Below are positions 22,752 through 33,714 of a DNA stretch of 64,000 nt, piece by piece. The translations under genes were made by a program, and so were the position numbers. This DNA comes from Margaritifera margaritifera. Lineage: Eukaryota > Mollusca > Bivalvia > Unionida > Margaritiferidae. The stretch spans positions 1,955,001 to 2,019,000 of the forward strand of contig JAQPZY010001569.1 in the NCBI GenBank assembly GCA_029931535.1, written 5' to 3'. The notes beneath the pieces were generated by a model. It did not search any database. It was given only the letters and a program-made list of their open reading frames with translations, and was not told the DNA's origin. The first letter of the stretch is position 1, and each line of letters starts with the position of its first letter.

Positions 22752-23180
22752 CAGATTATTTCCCTTTGCAAAGTTATTTTCCTTGTATATTGTTACATCT
22801 GAGAAGTCTACACTTTCTTTACTAATTTTATTTCTTCTTCCAAATGGCTCCAAATGAAGAAAATAAAATCAATAAACCTAACATTGAAAAATAGTAGTTT
22901 TTTAGTCATAGCAAATATTTCTTTCTCCCATTCAGATGAATAAATGTTTGCATAAGACAGAGCAAACTTCTTTCCCATAGCTGTACCTTTTTCTTGAATA
23001 TAGTTTTTTTCATGAAAAATAAAATCATTCTTTTCAATAAAAATTTTCAGTAAATTTTTAATTTCATCATCCTGTTGATTTTTTTTCCGGATTATCAAGC
23101 ATCAACTTTCTACAAGCAGCCAAACCATGATCATGCTCCATGTTAGTATAAAGGCTGTTGATATCTGATGTAACCAGAAT
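22752..23180 (-). pseudogene. Penelope-like reverse transcriptase core, relic
   Basis: Minus strand, 5' to 3': motif A reads ILVTSDINSLYTNMEHDHG, then LAACRKLMLDNPEKK and a frameshift. Next come NDFIFHEKNYIQEKGTAMG and ALSYANIYSSEWE (motif B), then RFIDFIFFIWSH (motif C). In Penelope-like RTs motif C is IDDIFFIW, so the second catalytic aspartate is Phe here. With the frameshift and later stops this is a dead copy. Confidence 0.85.
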
Positions 23181-23706
23181 ACAGCCAAACCATGATCATG
23201 CTCCATATTAGTATAAAGGCCATGAATATCTGCTGTAACCAGAATACAGCCAAACCATGATCATGCTCCATGTTAGTATAATAGCTATCAATATCTACTG
23301 TAACCAGAATACAGCCAAACCATGATCTGCTGTAACCAGAATACAGCCAATCCATTATCATGCTCCATGTTAGTATAATAGCTATCAATATCTGCTGTAA
23401 CCAGAATACAGCCAAACCATGATCATGCTCCTTGTTAGTATAATGGCTATCAATATCTACTGTAACCAGAATACAGCCAAACCATGATCATGCTCCATGT
23501 TAGTATAATGGCTATCAATATCTACTGTAACCAGAATACAGCCAAACCATGATCATGCTCCATGTTAGTATAATAGCTATCAATATCTGCTGTAACCAGA
23601 ATACAACCAAACCATGATCATGCTCCTTGTTAGTATAATGGCTATCAATATCTACTGTAACCAGAATACAGCCAAACCATGATCATGCTCCATGTTAGTA
23701 TAAAGG
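23110..23706. repeat. 65-bp tandem array derived from RT motif A
   Basis: About nine units of 65 bp, each containing CAGAATACAGCCAAACCATG and 'atcatgctccatgttagtataa(t/a)gg'. On the minus strand a unit encodes the motif A segment (ILVT.DI.S.YTNMEHDHG) of the adjacent relic. One unit near 23305-23345 is shortened. The array continues for part of a unit at 26157-26205 on the far side of the LTR element. Confidence 0.9.
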
Positions 23707-24484
23707 TGTTACGACTCTATGGTCTAAGCAAAATGTAACAGAAAGAAAGTGAAACCAACAAATCAAGTAAAAATCAACAAGCAATTTATTACTAGATAAT
23801 TAAAATGAAAAATCAAAAAGTCACTTACAGTAATGTGTTTTGAAATCCTAATAATCCAATAAGAATGATTGTTCTAATCACAAGTCCTAAATATAGAATG
23901 TTCCGAATTCACGGCGGTGTCCTTGAATGTTATTATGTGCCAATGGTCTCCAAAGTCCTGATGTACTAGAAATCTTGATGTGCTGATGTCAAAATGAAGT
24001 ATTCCAAAATCTCTCAATAAGTTCACATAAATTCCAAAATCATCAATTAAAAATCCAAAATCCAAAAGTTTATGAGCACTGTTATAATCCAATGAATATT
24101 TAAAATAATTTCTCTCTTAGAATTTGGAATGAATTTTCACAACTGTAATAGCTCTTTACAAGACTGATGGTAATGTCAAAACTGAATAAATGTCCACCAA
24201 ACATGGTATATATAAAGATTGGTCACATGACAGAATGTTCTAGATTGGTCACATGACAGAATGTTCTAGAATGTGTGTCATCTTAATGGAATTTTTACTT
24301 GTAAACAAAAATCAACCTTGACCTTCAAATTGAGAAAACATATTGATCAAAACAACCTAATTCAAGGACACTAGTTATACATGTTTTTCCTAATAAACAC
24401 AAAGATTTAAGCAAATATTAAAGTGAAGAAACATTTATAATTTCATAAAATATTTATAATATTATATAAACATCATACATAACA
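23707..24484 (-). repeat. 3' LTR (minus-strand sense)
   Basis: Length 778 bp, ends TGTT/AACA. Carries an internal direct repeat of 'ttggtcacatgacagaatgttctaga' type near 24220-24268. The polypurine tract lies just beyond its high-coordinate end. Confidence 0.9.
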
Positions 24485-24648
24485 CCTCCCCTCATAAAGA
24501 AAAAGAAAGATTTATATAATAAAGCTTTCTTTTGAATATACATCTAATACTACAATAACCAAAATTACATAAGAACATGTTTTATGATACTGGACTTAAT
24601 TACATCAAGCAATATTACATTTCTAGGCACGTGAGAGTGCATCTGCAA

Positions 24649-25200
24649 TCACATTTGTATTTGTCTATCTTCTTTCTCTCTCTCTCTCTCCATCTGCCTC
24701 TCTTCTTTCTCTCTCTCCATCTGCATTTGCCTCTCTTCTTTCTCTCTCTCCATCTGCCTCTCTTCTTTTTCTCTCTCCATCTGTATCTGCCTCTCTTCTT
24801 TCTGCATTTGTATCTGCCTCTCTTCCTTCTGCATTTGTATCTGCCTCTCTTCCTTCTCTCTCTCCATCTGTATCTGCCTCTCTTCTTTCTCTCTCTCTCT
24901 CTCTCTCTGAATCTGAAGCTTTGCCAATTCTAAATCAATCTGGTTCTTTAACTCTAATTCCCTTAATTTCCTGTCAGAACCAGATACAGGCTTTCTCTTC
25001 AAACTTAAAGCACTGCTATCAAAAATTCCCTTTCCTACTAAATACTGAATCAAAATAATCTTTATCTCCTGTTTTGTCAATGATACTTTTGCCTCAGATA
25101 GACTGTATTTTCTGGCAAGCTCAAGCAACTCATCCTTTCTCATGCACTCTAACCCCTCCTGGGTAGGTTTTGAAATGAAATTCTGAACATTAGATGCCAT
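24649..25200 (-). CDS. gag-like protein of the LTR element, 183 aa
   Basis: Starts MASNVQNFISKPTQEGLECM, then RKDELLELARKYSL and KQEIKIILIQYLVGKGIF. This has the look of the N-terminal helical segment of Ty3/Gypsy Gag proteins. Residues about 95-183 are a low-complexity coiled coil of repeated REKEERQIQM-type units encoded by CT-rich sequence. There is no zinc knuckle, protease or polymerase. It is the only sizeable frame between the LTRs. The repeated units probably vary by slippage. Whether it is still translated, or helps packaging by an autonomous relative, cannot be told from sequence. Confidence 0.65.
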   Translation of the reverse strand: MASNVQNFISKPTQEGLECMRKDELLELARKYSLSEAKVSLTKQEIKIILIQYLVGKGIFDSSALSLKRKPVSGSDRKLRELELKNQIDLELAKLQIQREREREKEERQIQMEREKEERQIQMQKEERQIQMQKEERQIQMEREKEERQMEREKEERQMQMEREKEERQMEREREKEDRQIQM

Positions 25201-25374
25201 TGTAAATGCTTGTTGGTTTCACACAAAACAAATTTCTCTATTTAAAAATCTTTGCCAAAGACAAAAACAAAAAAAAAATTCCAAGACAAAATCAATATGA
25301 ATTTCAAAGATAAATTTAATATCTCTAATATGCTTTAAAGAAATTCAGATCCCAGAAGACGAGCCCCCAATTTC

Positions 25375-26152
25375 TGTTACGACTCTATGGTCTAAGCAAA
25401 ATGTAACAGAAAGAAAGTGAAACCAACAAATCAAGTAAAAATCAACAAGCAATTTATTACTAGATAATTAAAATGAAAAATCAAAAAGTCACTTACAGTA
25501 ATGTGTTTTGAAATCCTAATAATCCAATAAGAATGATTGTTCTAATCACAAGTCCTAAATATAGAATGTTCCGAATTCACGGCTGTGTCCTTGAATGTTA
25601 TTATGTGCCAATGGTCTCCAAAGTCCTGATGTACTAGAAATCTTGATGTGCTGATGTCAAAATGAAGTATTCCAAAATCTCTCAATAAGTTCACATAAAT
25701 TCCAAAATCATCAATTAAAAATCCAAAATCCAAAAGTTTATGAGCACTGTTATAATCCAATGAATATTTAATATAATTTCTCTCTTAGAATTTGGAATGA
25801 ATTTTCACAACTGTAATAACTCTTTACAAGACTGATGGTAATGTCAAAACTGAATAAATGTCCACCAAACATGGTATATATAAAGATTGGTCACATGACA
25901 GAATGTTCTAGATTGGTCACATGACAGAATGTTCTAGAATGTGTGTCATCTTAATGGAATTTTTACTTGTAAACAAAAATCAACCTTGACCTTCAAATTG
26001 AGAAAACATATTGATCAAAACAACCTAATTCAAGGACACTAGTTATACATGTTTTTCCTAATAAACATAAAGATTTAAGCAAATATTAAAGTGTAGAAAC
26101 ATTTTTAATTTCCTAAAATATTTATAATATTATATAAACATCATACATAACA
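25375..26152 (-). repeat. 5' LTR (minus-strand sense)
   Basis: Length 778 bp, nearly identical to 23707-24484. In minus-strand sense it is followed by the primer-binding site. Differences from the other LTR include the base in 'cggctgtg' near 25581 and several near the high-coordinate end. Confidence 0.9.
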
Positions 26153-26156
26153 AAGG

Positions 26157-26250
26157 TTATAATGGCTATCAATATCTGCTGTAACCAGAATACAGTTTTT
26201 GGGAGGTTTCAGGAGCCAGTGTGTTTCTGTGTATTTAATTTTACAGTTGG
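26157..26250 (-). pseudogene. Penelope-like RT, 5' side of motif A
   Basis: The minus strand reads CKIKYTETHWLLKPPKNCIL followed by VTADIDS, the usual lead-in to RT motif A. It shows that the relic at 21730-23180 and this segment were one element before the 65-bp array grew and the LTR element inserted. Confidence 0.75.
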
Positions 26251-26838
26251 AGATATATAGATGGATGGATGGATGAATTAATTAATCTATGCATGACCTA
26301 GCCAGTGCTTGAACCCAGATCTACAAGCTAGATTATTTGAGCCAATATATCCTATGCAAGTCCCCATGACACATAGACTGACAGATATGCTGGTACATAT
26401 ACATGAGAAACATTTATGTATAAGGAAATGAATATACTTCTTCCATTACTTCTTGTGACAAAGTACTACTAGACTAAAGATGAGATCTTTCCCTGTAGAA
26501 AATCAATGGCAAAATTCTTGGCAACAGAATTCAGACATTAAAAGATAAATTTCCATTTTGTATTAGATTTATTGAATCAACGGTTTCATACTGGCTTTCA
26601 AATTATTCATATTGTAGCAAAGTAAACTAAAGCTTCATCAATTACAGGCATTCAAAATCACATTCTGGGATTACATATAATAGTGTTGGCTATTGGCTCA
26701 TAGCGAGATATATTACATCAGTGATGGTTTTGAGACAAATTCTAGAAAGTCAAGACTGGTTTTATGTTAGAAAAATTTGTGTTGCTATTATATTATTATT
26801 ATTTGTATTTTTCACTTGGCAAAAACACGAAACATATG
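26251..26838. other. intronic, possible old tRNA-like SINE remnant
   Basis: The patch 26285-26360 includes 'cagtgcttgaacccagatct', which resembles an inverted box B, but no matching box A or family tail could be placed. The rest is AT-rich. Confidence 0.35.
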
Positions 26839-27676
26839 TACTGGTCAGCAGATCTGGTTCATCGCTGCAAACAGCACAGACCCTGATATGTCACTGGGCA
26901 TTATGTACAAGTCAGCAGACCAATGTCTTCATTGCAAACAGCACATTCCCAGATCCCAGGGTCTTCACTTCAAACAGCACATTCCCAGTTTTGTGCCTGG
27001 GCATGTACTAGTCAGCAAACCAGGATCTTCACAGCAACAAGCACAGACTCAAAACTGTCACTGGGCTTTATGTTCTAGTCAGCAGACCAGAATCTTCACA
27101 AAAAAAGTACAGTCCCATATTTGTTACTGGGCATTATGGGCTGGTCAGCAGACCAGTGTCTTCACTGCAAACACCACAGACCCAGACTTGTCAGCAGACC
27201 AGGATCTTTCCTGTAAAGAACACATACCTAGGACTGTCACTGGGCATTATGTACTGGTCAGCAGACCATGGTCATCCCTGCACAGACCAAGAACTATAAC
27301 TGAACTTTATGTACTGGTCAGTAGAATAGGGTCTTCACTGCAATAAGCACTGACCCAGATCTGTCACTGGGCATTATGTGCTGGTCAGCAGAACAGAATC
27401 TTCACTGCAAACAGTACAGTCCCAGATCATTCACTGGGCATTATGTACTAGTCAACAGACCACAGTTTTCGTCGCGTAGATCACTGATCCAGATCTGTCA
27501 CTGGGTATTATGTACTGGTCAGCAGACCACAGTTTTCATGGCATAGATCCCTGATCCAGATCTGTCACTGGGCATTATGTACTAGTCAGCAAACCACAGT
27601 TTTCATCGCATAGATCACTGATCCAGATCTGTCACTGGGTATTATGTACTGGTCAGCAGACCAGGGTCTTCATTGT
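26839..27676. repeat. 67-bp tandem array, about 12 diverged copies
   Basis: Units contain GGGCATTATGTACTGGTCAG, 'cagaccagggtcttcactgcaaaca' and 'cacagacccagatctgtcact'. The same words in the same order make up the core of the dispersed hairpin elements. Forward ORFs of up to 189 codons reflect the repeat. Confidence 0.9.
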
Positions 27677-28716
27677 TTGTTTCAAATCATAATTAGGATA
27701 CAAAGCAGAATACAGGATACCAGATCTGGGTCTATTTGCAGGTGGGTTTTGTTGTTCAAAGACATTATTAGGCCAATTTGCACAAAATCACAAGCAGCCA
27801 ATAGCTTTATTGCAGATTAAGTAATCTTGTCTGCTAGCTGATAAAGATGAGCACGACAAGTAATAGAAGTGGATTTATACCAAGAATCCCATAATTTGGA
27901 GTTATTGATGTGGGATTATGGTAACGTGATTTCTTCATCTGGTATTTTTGCTTTTCACAGTAATATTTTGTTTCTTGAAATTGTAGGCATACATACTTGC
28001 CAACATTTCTGGAAGACTACACATGTCCTGATGACATGAATGTCCCTGCCAGTAATGTATAATTGCAGAAACCTCAATTAAAATGCAGGAGCTAACACCT
28101 AAATCAAACAAAGGCCATAACTCAGTTCAGTTTTGACAACAAAATATACAAATAGAATTTTGCTTAGGTCTTTTTGAAATTAGGCCCTGTACCTAATTTG
28201 TATTTTAATCCAATGATTCCTTCAGCAGTTGCTCAGCAAAAACTGATTCATGCCCCAAGGGCAGTCTTCTAAGTTAAACAGGAGCCATAGCTGTGTCACA
28301 TTTTGATGGAGGAGCTAGATCTTTTTTTTATATATACGTTAAACCACTTTTCCATTCATTATACTTTACTAAAACTATGCAATATTTTTCCATATTGAAT
28401 GTAGACAAAATGAGATTGTAACTGGTTGCTTGCACATATCATTGCCAACCATGTGACATTTTTGATAATGTAGCTACATACATGTGACAGAACTAGGATT
28501 TCAAACCAGCAGATTTACAAATTTTGATCAGTAGATTGGCCTCTAAACCAGTAGATTTTTTATCGGCATAAATTTTACGTTTCAACGGGATGGAAAACAA
28601 AACAAATGATTTCTTGTGCCATAATATATATTCTCTTCATACTATAATAAAATAGCAAGTTTGAACAGGAATCAGATTTGGATTCTGATGGATAATGTTA
28701 CAATAATAATTAATTA
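27677..28716. other. intronic, degenerate interspersed repeats
   Basis: Segments near 28000-28140 and 28220-28310 with 'aggccataactc' and 'caggagccatagct' resemble 10585-10680 and 12705-12785. No coding exon seen. Confidence 0.45.
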
Positions 28717-29221
28717 TTATGAGTCAATATATGGTCGAATAATGAAAAAGGAAGAGTTGTTTATCTGATAGTTCACTGCAAAGATTTTTCTTTTATAAAA
28801 TCCAATAGTATTTTTAGTTTCCTTCACAAGATCACTGTCTAGTGACCACTGATGACATTCATTGTGATTATTAAGCTTCACACTTAACAGGCTTTCAATA
28901 GTTCTCTGATCCAGATTTCCCCTTGAATCACTTTGTATTTTACGAAGAATGGAGAATGTCCTCTCTGTATCAGCATTAGAATGTTGTAATGACAGGACAA
29001 CCATGCTCAGCCTGCAAAGAAGTTCTAACTTCAGTTTTTCCTGTTGCTGGGTGTGTGAGGTTGCTGACTACTCTCCAATACTCCTCCAACCTATGTTCAC
29101 CCCAAGGATGAAGTACTTAACTTGGACTTTAGATGTTTTTCTGAGCCTCATCCTCAAGGGCTTCTTTCTCTTAAAGGCTCAGATCCAAACATCTGTTGGC
29201 AAGTTTCACCACTGTAAATAA
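28717..29221 (-). pseudogene. hAT transposase C-terminal dimerisation region, relic
   Basis: The minus-strand frame reads MVVLSLQHSNADTERTFSIL then RKIQSDSRGNLDQRTIESLL and SVKLNNHNECHQW. This matches the hATC signature (LSLPHSNADVER.FS...R..L....L..L..K.N). Upstream to about 29221, EEYWRVV in another frame fits the usual preceding tryptophan segment, implying a frameshift. It pairs with the zinc-finger-like fragment at 29399-29550. Confidence 0.8.
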
Positions 29222-29398
29222 AAAAAAATAAAGACTGATTTAGACTAGAAATAAATATGAAAAAAACACATGATGTGTTTATGCTTTTATGAATAATTGA
29301 TCTAAACTTTAAAATTAATTATCTTGTAATATGTTTTGAAGTTATATATTTTATCAAGGACTTGAACTAAATTTATGTGCATGAAAACTTCAAATAGT
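29222..29398. other. AT-rich gap inside the hAT relic
   Basis: No frame recognised; the catalytic middle of the transposase is missing. Confidence 0.4.
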
Positions 29399-29550
29399 TT
29401 ATGAAATACAAAAGATGCAAACATTAGAAACACACAATGCAAACTCTGGACCTTTGCTGCTCACCTGCACACAATTGAACTCTGGTAGCCAAGCACTGTT
29501 GAACTTGTAATATTTCTTAGCCAGTGGTTTCTTAGCATTGGGAGCAAGCA
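29399..29550 (-). pseudogene. hAT N-terminal zinc-finger-like fragment, relic
   Basis: The minus frame reads YYKFNSAWLPEFNCVQVSSK then GPEFALCVSNVC. This resembles the start of hAT proteins with the pattern 'W...FP....SSKG...AFC..C'. It is in the same orientation as, and upstream of, the hATC fragment at 28717, so one internally deleted element is the simplest reading. Confidence 0.55.
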
Positions 29551-31604
29551 CAGGTTTATAATTGAACAAAAAACTTAAGAGAAGTCCTCTTAAAACAATA
29601 ACAATCAAACAGGACAAAAATCAAAATACTTACTCTAGTGTGTCTGCCAAAATCGTTTTTTTATGGTCTGTCTCATCATTTTATCTCCCTTCTGCCATGG
29701 GTCAGCCGATTTTCTTCAAAGGCTCAGAAGACATCATGGACCTCCTTTCATCCCTATATTACTTACAACACCTCAAAAAAAACATCCCGCATCTGGCCTT
29801 AAACTCCTCAAATTCCAACAATAAGGTAATCAATTAGCAGCTTGCTGTGTACACATGTCAGCTGTTCTTTAACAATTCTAATCCAATTGCTCTGCCACGC
29901 ATCATTGCACCAGTCGTTGTATTGCGGAACATTTCCGGTCCCCAGTAGACTGGTTCTTGATGGTTTCTCTAATGTGATGACAGAACGCGTAAAAATACAG
30001 TGTTTGGGTATTTTTAATTAAAATAAAATTACAAATTCTTTTAATTTTCAAAAGCGATAGATTGTAACTACTAAACAGTATATGCAGTAGACAGCCTTTA
30101 AAACTGTATTTTTGGCCTACCACCGGTAGAATCATATGTATGCAGCTATCATCATGCAACTTTTACATGGCAAAAAAACTATAATTTTATTATCATAAAT
30201 CTAAAACAGAATTTGAGAAATAAAATGTGCTTTTACTGCTCTTAACAAGATGTTATCAAATTGGGACGAAGGTCTAACATATGTTTTCTAACATAACTTA
30301 TTCTATTTAAAGCATGATACATGTATATTTGGCATACATTACAGTAAATCACGAAATTTTCATTATCATAAAAGCTTTTACAACATAGAAATAAATTTGG
30401 GAAAATATATTTCACAGTAATGACTGGTAAAAATTTAGTAAATCAAAACTTCTGGAATTTTTTAATGTCCCAAATATCCCACATTCATTCATGACAAATT
30501 AGTAATGTTGGAATGTTATACTGATTTTAAGCATGAATTTTTTATTTTTTTAATTAGAAAGTCAAATGCAATCATTTCAGTGATAAGCATACTTGTGATA
30601 TTTTCAGGGTACCAGTCTGTGAGATCAGACAATTTCTGTGATATCTGAGTAAATTCTGTGACATCTGGCCTGGAAATCATAAAATTCTGAACTTCGGTTT
30701 GAGATTGGGTATCCATTATCAGCCAATCATAAATTACCTTTCAAAAGTAATTTAATTTGTGATAGGTCAAAACAAAATCTCAAAGTCAAACTCAAGCTCA
30801 TATTTTATGATTTTCTCATGAGGTAATCCTACATGTGCATTGATGTGTAATGCAAACAAACTCCTTCGCATACATGTTATATCTCCCTCATTTGCAGGAG
30901 TCTCCTGCAATTTTGGTCTCCTTCTTGCACTCCCGTGTGGGAGGTGATATCTCCTGCATTTGCAAAACACAATGAAAAACAAGATGTTAGAACTGAACAC
31001 AGACTGACTGATCAAATTAATGAATAGCATAAAGGTAACAATGAGTACAAACATAGGCAAATTTTATACTGTAACCAGTCATCACCTCAAGTGATATTCT
31101 TTGTTGCACATATAATGCACATTCCAAATATAGTAATTCCTACATTTAAAAAAACATCTAAAATATTATTTAACATATGACATAGATTTTGGATATTGCA
31201 CTGTAATCAAGAAGTTTTTTTTACTTAAACTTGACAAATACCTATTGGAGATCACTTTAAAACACTTTTATTATTTTCAATTTTAGATATCTATCATGCG
31301 GGTAGTAACTTCACACTAACAGTGCTTGCTGGCTAATGAATTTGATAAAATATCTAAATATAATTTTGAAAAGAAAAATCATACTTTTAGAGAACTTACC
31401 ATAACGATACCAAATTATTTTTCATTCCAAGTCCAAACATATGTTCTAATATACAATTACTGTTGTTGCTGTTGTTGTTATTATTATTATTCACCTAATA
31501 TTTTGTTAACTCTCTCTAATGATAAGCAATCTTGTTATACTGTGAATAAAAGTTCTCATTAAATATATGATATAAATTATATTAGTGTGGGAAAAACTTG
31601 TAAC
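29551..31604. other. intronic, no gene recognised
   Basis: Contains a plus-strand frame from ATG at 29698 to a possible donor near 29825, and a minus-strand frame at 30516-30716; neither has a partner exon or a recognised motif. A palindromic 'tgcaggagtctcctgca' lies near 30894-30910. Confidence 0.4.
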
Positions 31605-32270
31605 AAGCTTCAACAGGAGATATAACAGTGGGCATGTCAGTGTGATGTAGAAATAGGAGATATAACAGCGGGTATGTCAGTGCGATGTAGAAATAGGAGA
31701 TATAACAGCGGGTATGTCAGTGTGATGTAGAAACAGGAGATATAACAGCGGGCATGTCAGTGTGATGTAGAAATAGGAGATATAACAGTGGGTATGTCAG
31801 TGTGATGTAGAAAAAGGAGATATAACAGCGGGTATGTCAGTGTGATGTAGAAATAGGAGATATAACAGCGGGTATGTCAGTGTGATGTAGAAACAGGAGA
31901 TATAACAGCGGGTATGTCAGTGTGATGTAGATATAGGAGATATAACAGCGGGTATGTCAGTGCAATGTAGAAATAGGAGATATAACAGTGGGCATGTCAG
32001 TGTGATGTAGAAATAGGAGATATAACAGCGGGTATGTCAGTGCAATGTAGAAATAGGAGATATAACAGTGGGCATGTCAGTGTGATGTAGAAATAGGAGA
32101 TACAACAGCGGGTATGTCAGTGCGATGTAGAAATAGGAGATATAACAGTGGGCAGGTCAGTGTGATGTAGAAATAGGAGATATAACAGTGGGTATGTCAG
32201 TGTAATGTAGAAATAGGAGACATAACAGCGGGTATGTCAGTGTAATGTAGAAATAGGAGACATATCAGCA
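31605..32270. repeat. 40-bp tandem array, about 16.5 copies
   Basis: The exact 40-bp period contains AGGAGATATAACAGCGGGTA and 'tgtcagtgtgatgtagaaat'. Most variation is at a few positions (cgg/tgg, tat/cat, gtg/gcg/gca). Confidence 0.97.
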
Positions 32271-33320
32271 GACAACTATACAGCAAAAAAATATTCCAAA
32301 AATAATTATGATATTTTGACAAATATTATCAAGTTTTAACTCTGAAATAATTAAGCCTAAAAATAATTGCTCTTTTTTGTCGTTTCTCGCATAAACAAAA
32401 ATCAGCTTTGAGAGAAATAGAAAAAAGGCTAAGATTATATTTGAGGAAAGAGACTCCAGTATTTTTGTCTGATCTCTAGTACTTTCGGAGCAAATCTCCA
32501 GCATATTGCCAGTGAGGTTATAACATGTACATGTATGCCTTTTGGTTCATTTTTACAATATGTTAAAAAGTTACATATTGTACAGATTATTCATACAATA
32601 ATGACTGAAAATGATCATTATCACACTCCATCTACAGGCTTATTCAGACTGGATTTTATTATAAAATCATTTGCAAGGTATGGCCTTTGGATTATACATT
32701 AAATATTTTGCAACACAAGTCAAATAATTTAATAGAAATATAAGAAATATCACCATAAGTATGTCTGCATTAAAAAAAAAGTTTTATTCTGTGTGCAACT
32801 GAACTCGGGTATTGATACAATGATATGGTTGAAAAATCTGAGATACCACATGTATGGATAAAGTAGTTAAAATATAAATCCAAAGAAAAATACATTTTAG
32901 GAAAAAGACTAAATGTTCATAATAAAGAATATTTGATAAAGGATATTCAGTGTGCAGTGTCATCAATTTGTTTATGAACTTTCAAAATAATATTTGCTGT
33001 TACTTTGATTAGGGAGCTTATTTTATCTTTTGTGTATTCTTAAATTTCAATCCAATCACATTTTGATGAGGAGGTGATGCTCAAGAACAACAAAGTAGTT
33101 TTCTTCCATGTTTAACAAAAGGGTTAAATCAATTTAGTACAAATTATATGTCTCTCAGATCATAAACCAACAACTATTTGTCAACAGTAACTACATTTGC
33201 TATTGAACAAACAGTTAATAGAATCATAGAGAAATTTATTTACTCTCTATTCAGACCTTTGCATTTCCCAATATCTGTTGTCTGAATTTTCACACTGGCA
33301 AACAAACACATGTTTTCTAA
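32271..33320. other. intronic, nothing recognised
   Basis: AT-rich; small ORFs only, none with splice support. Confidence 0.45.
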
Positions 33321-33600
33321 TGTAGATTACCTGTCAGAAAAGATGGAATCTGATACATTTTGTTGGGACATATTAATGTAGATTACCTGTCAGAAAAGAT
33401 GGAATCTGATACATTTTGTTGGGACATATTAATGTTGATTACCTGTCAGAAAAGATGGAATCTGATACATTTTGTTGGGACATATTAATGTTGATTACCT
33501 GTCAGAAAAGATGGAATCTGATACATTTTGTTGGGACATATTAATGTTGATTACCTGTCAGAAAAGATGGAATCTGATACATTTTGTTGGGACATATTAA
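33321..33600. repeat. 56-bp tandem array, 5 almost identical copies
   Basis: Units start at 33321, 33377, 33433, 33489 and 33545 and contain GATTACCTGTCAGAAAAGAT. They differ mainly at one base (TGTAGATT in the first two, TGTTGATT in the last three). Confidence 0.97.
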
Positions 33601-33687
33601 TGAATCAGTGTATCTGTATATGCTTACTCTGATATTTGTTTTGTAGAAATGCCAATATTTTTCATATGTATGAGTATTTTTCTTTTA

Positions 33688-33714
33688 TTATATATATATA
33701 TATATATATATATA
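33688..33714. repeat. (TA)n microsatellite
   Basis: About 13 TA repeats directly before the 74-bp array. Confidence 0.95.

Larger units (their letters stand above)
23707..26152 (-). mobile_element. short non-autonomous LTR retrotransposon
   Basis: Two 778-bp LTRs (23707-24484 and 25375-26152) begin TGTT and end AACA and flank an internal region of about 890 bp. AAGG occurs on both outer sides (23703-23706 and 26153-26156) as a 4-bp target duplication. On the minus strand the 5' LTR is followed after a few bases by TTGGGGGCTCGTC, a tRNA-Pro-like primer-binding site, and the 3' LTR is preceded by a polypurine tract GAGGGGAGG. I counted seven LTR differences by eye, so insertion is fairly recent. 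Only a gag-like ORF is present: no protease, RT, RNase H or integrase. Confidence 0.9.

Noticed and set aside
29698..29837. Plus-strand frame MGQPIFFKGSEDIMDLLSSL with a possible GTAATC donor, as a first exon
   Set aside because: No partner exon or promoter feature was found, and it lies beside the hAT relic. Kept only as a remote possibility.
30516..30716. Minus-strand frame MDTQSQTEVQNFMISRPDVT as a first exon
   Set aside because: Composition is protein-like, but there is no usable donor in frame and no downstream partner; no family recognised.
31605..32270. Regular 40-bp repeats considered as a CRISPR-like array
   Set aside because: Units are contiguous with no unique spacers, and the genome is eukaryotic. 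The same applies to the 29-, 36-, 37- and 56-bp arrays.
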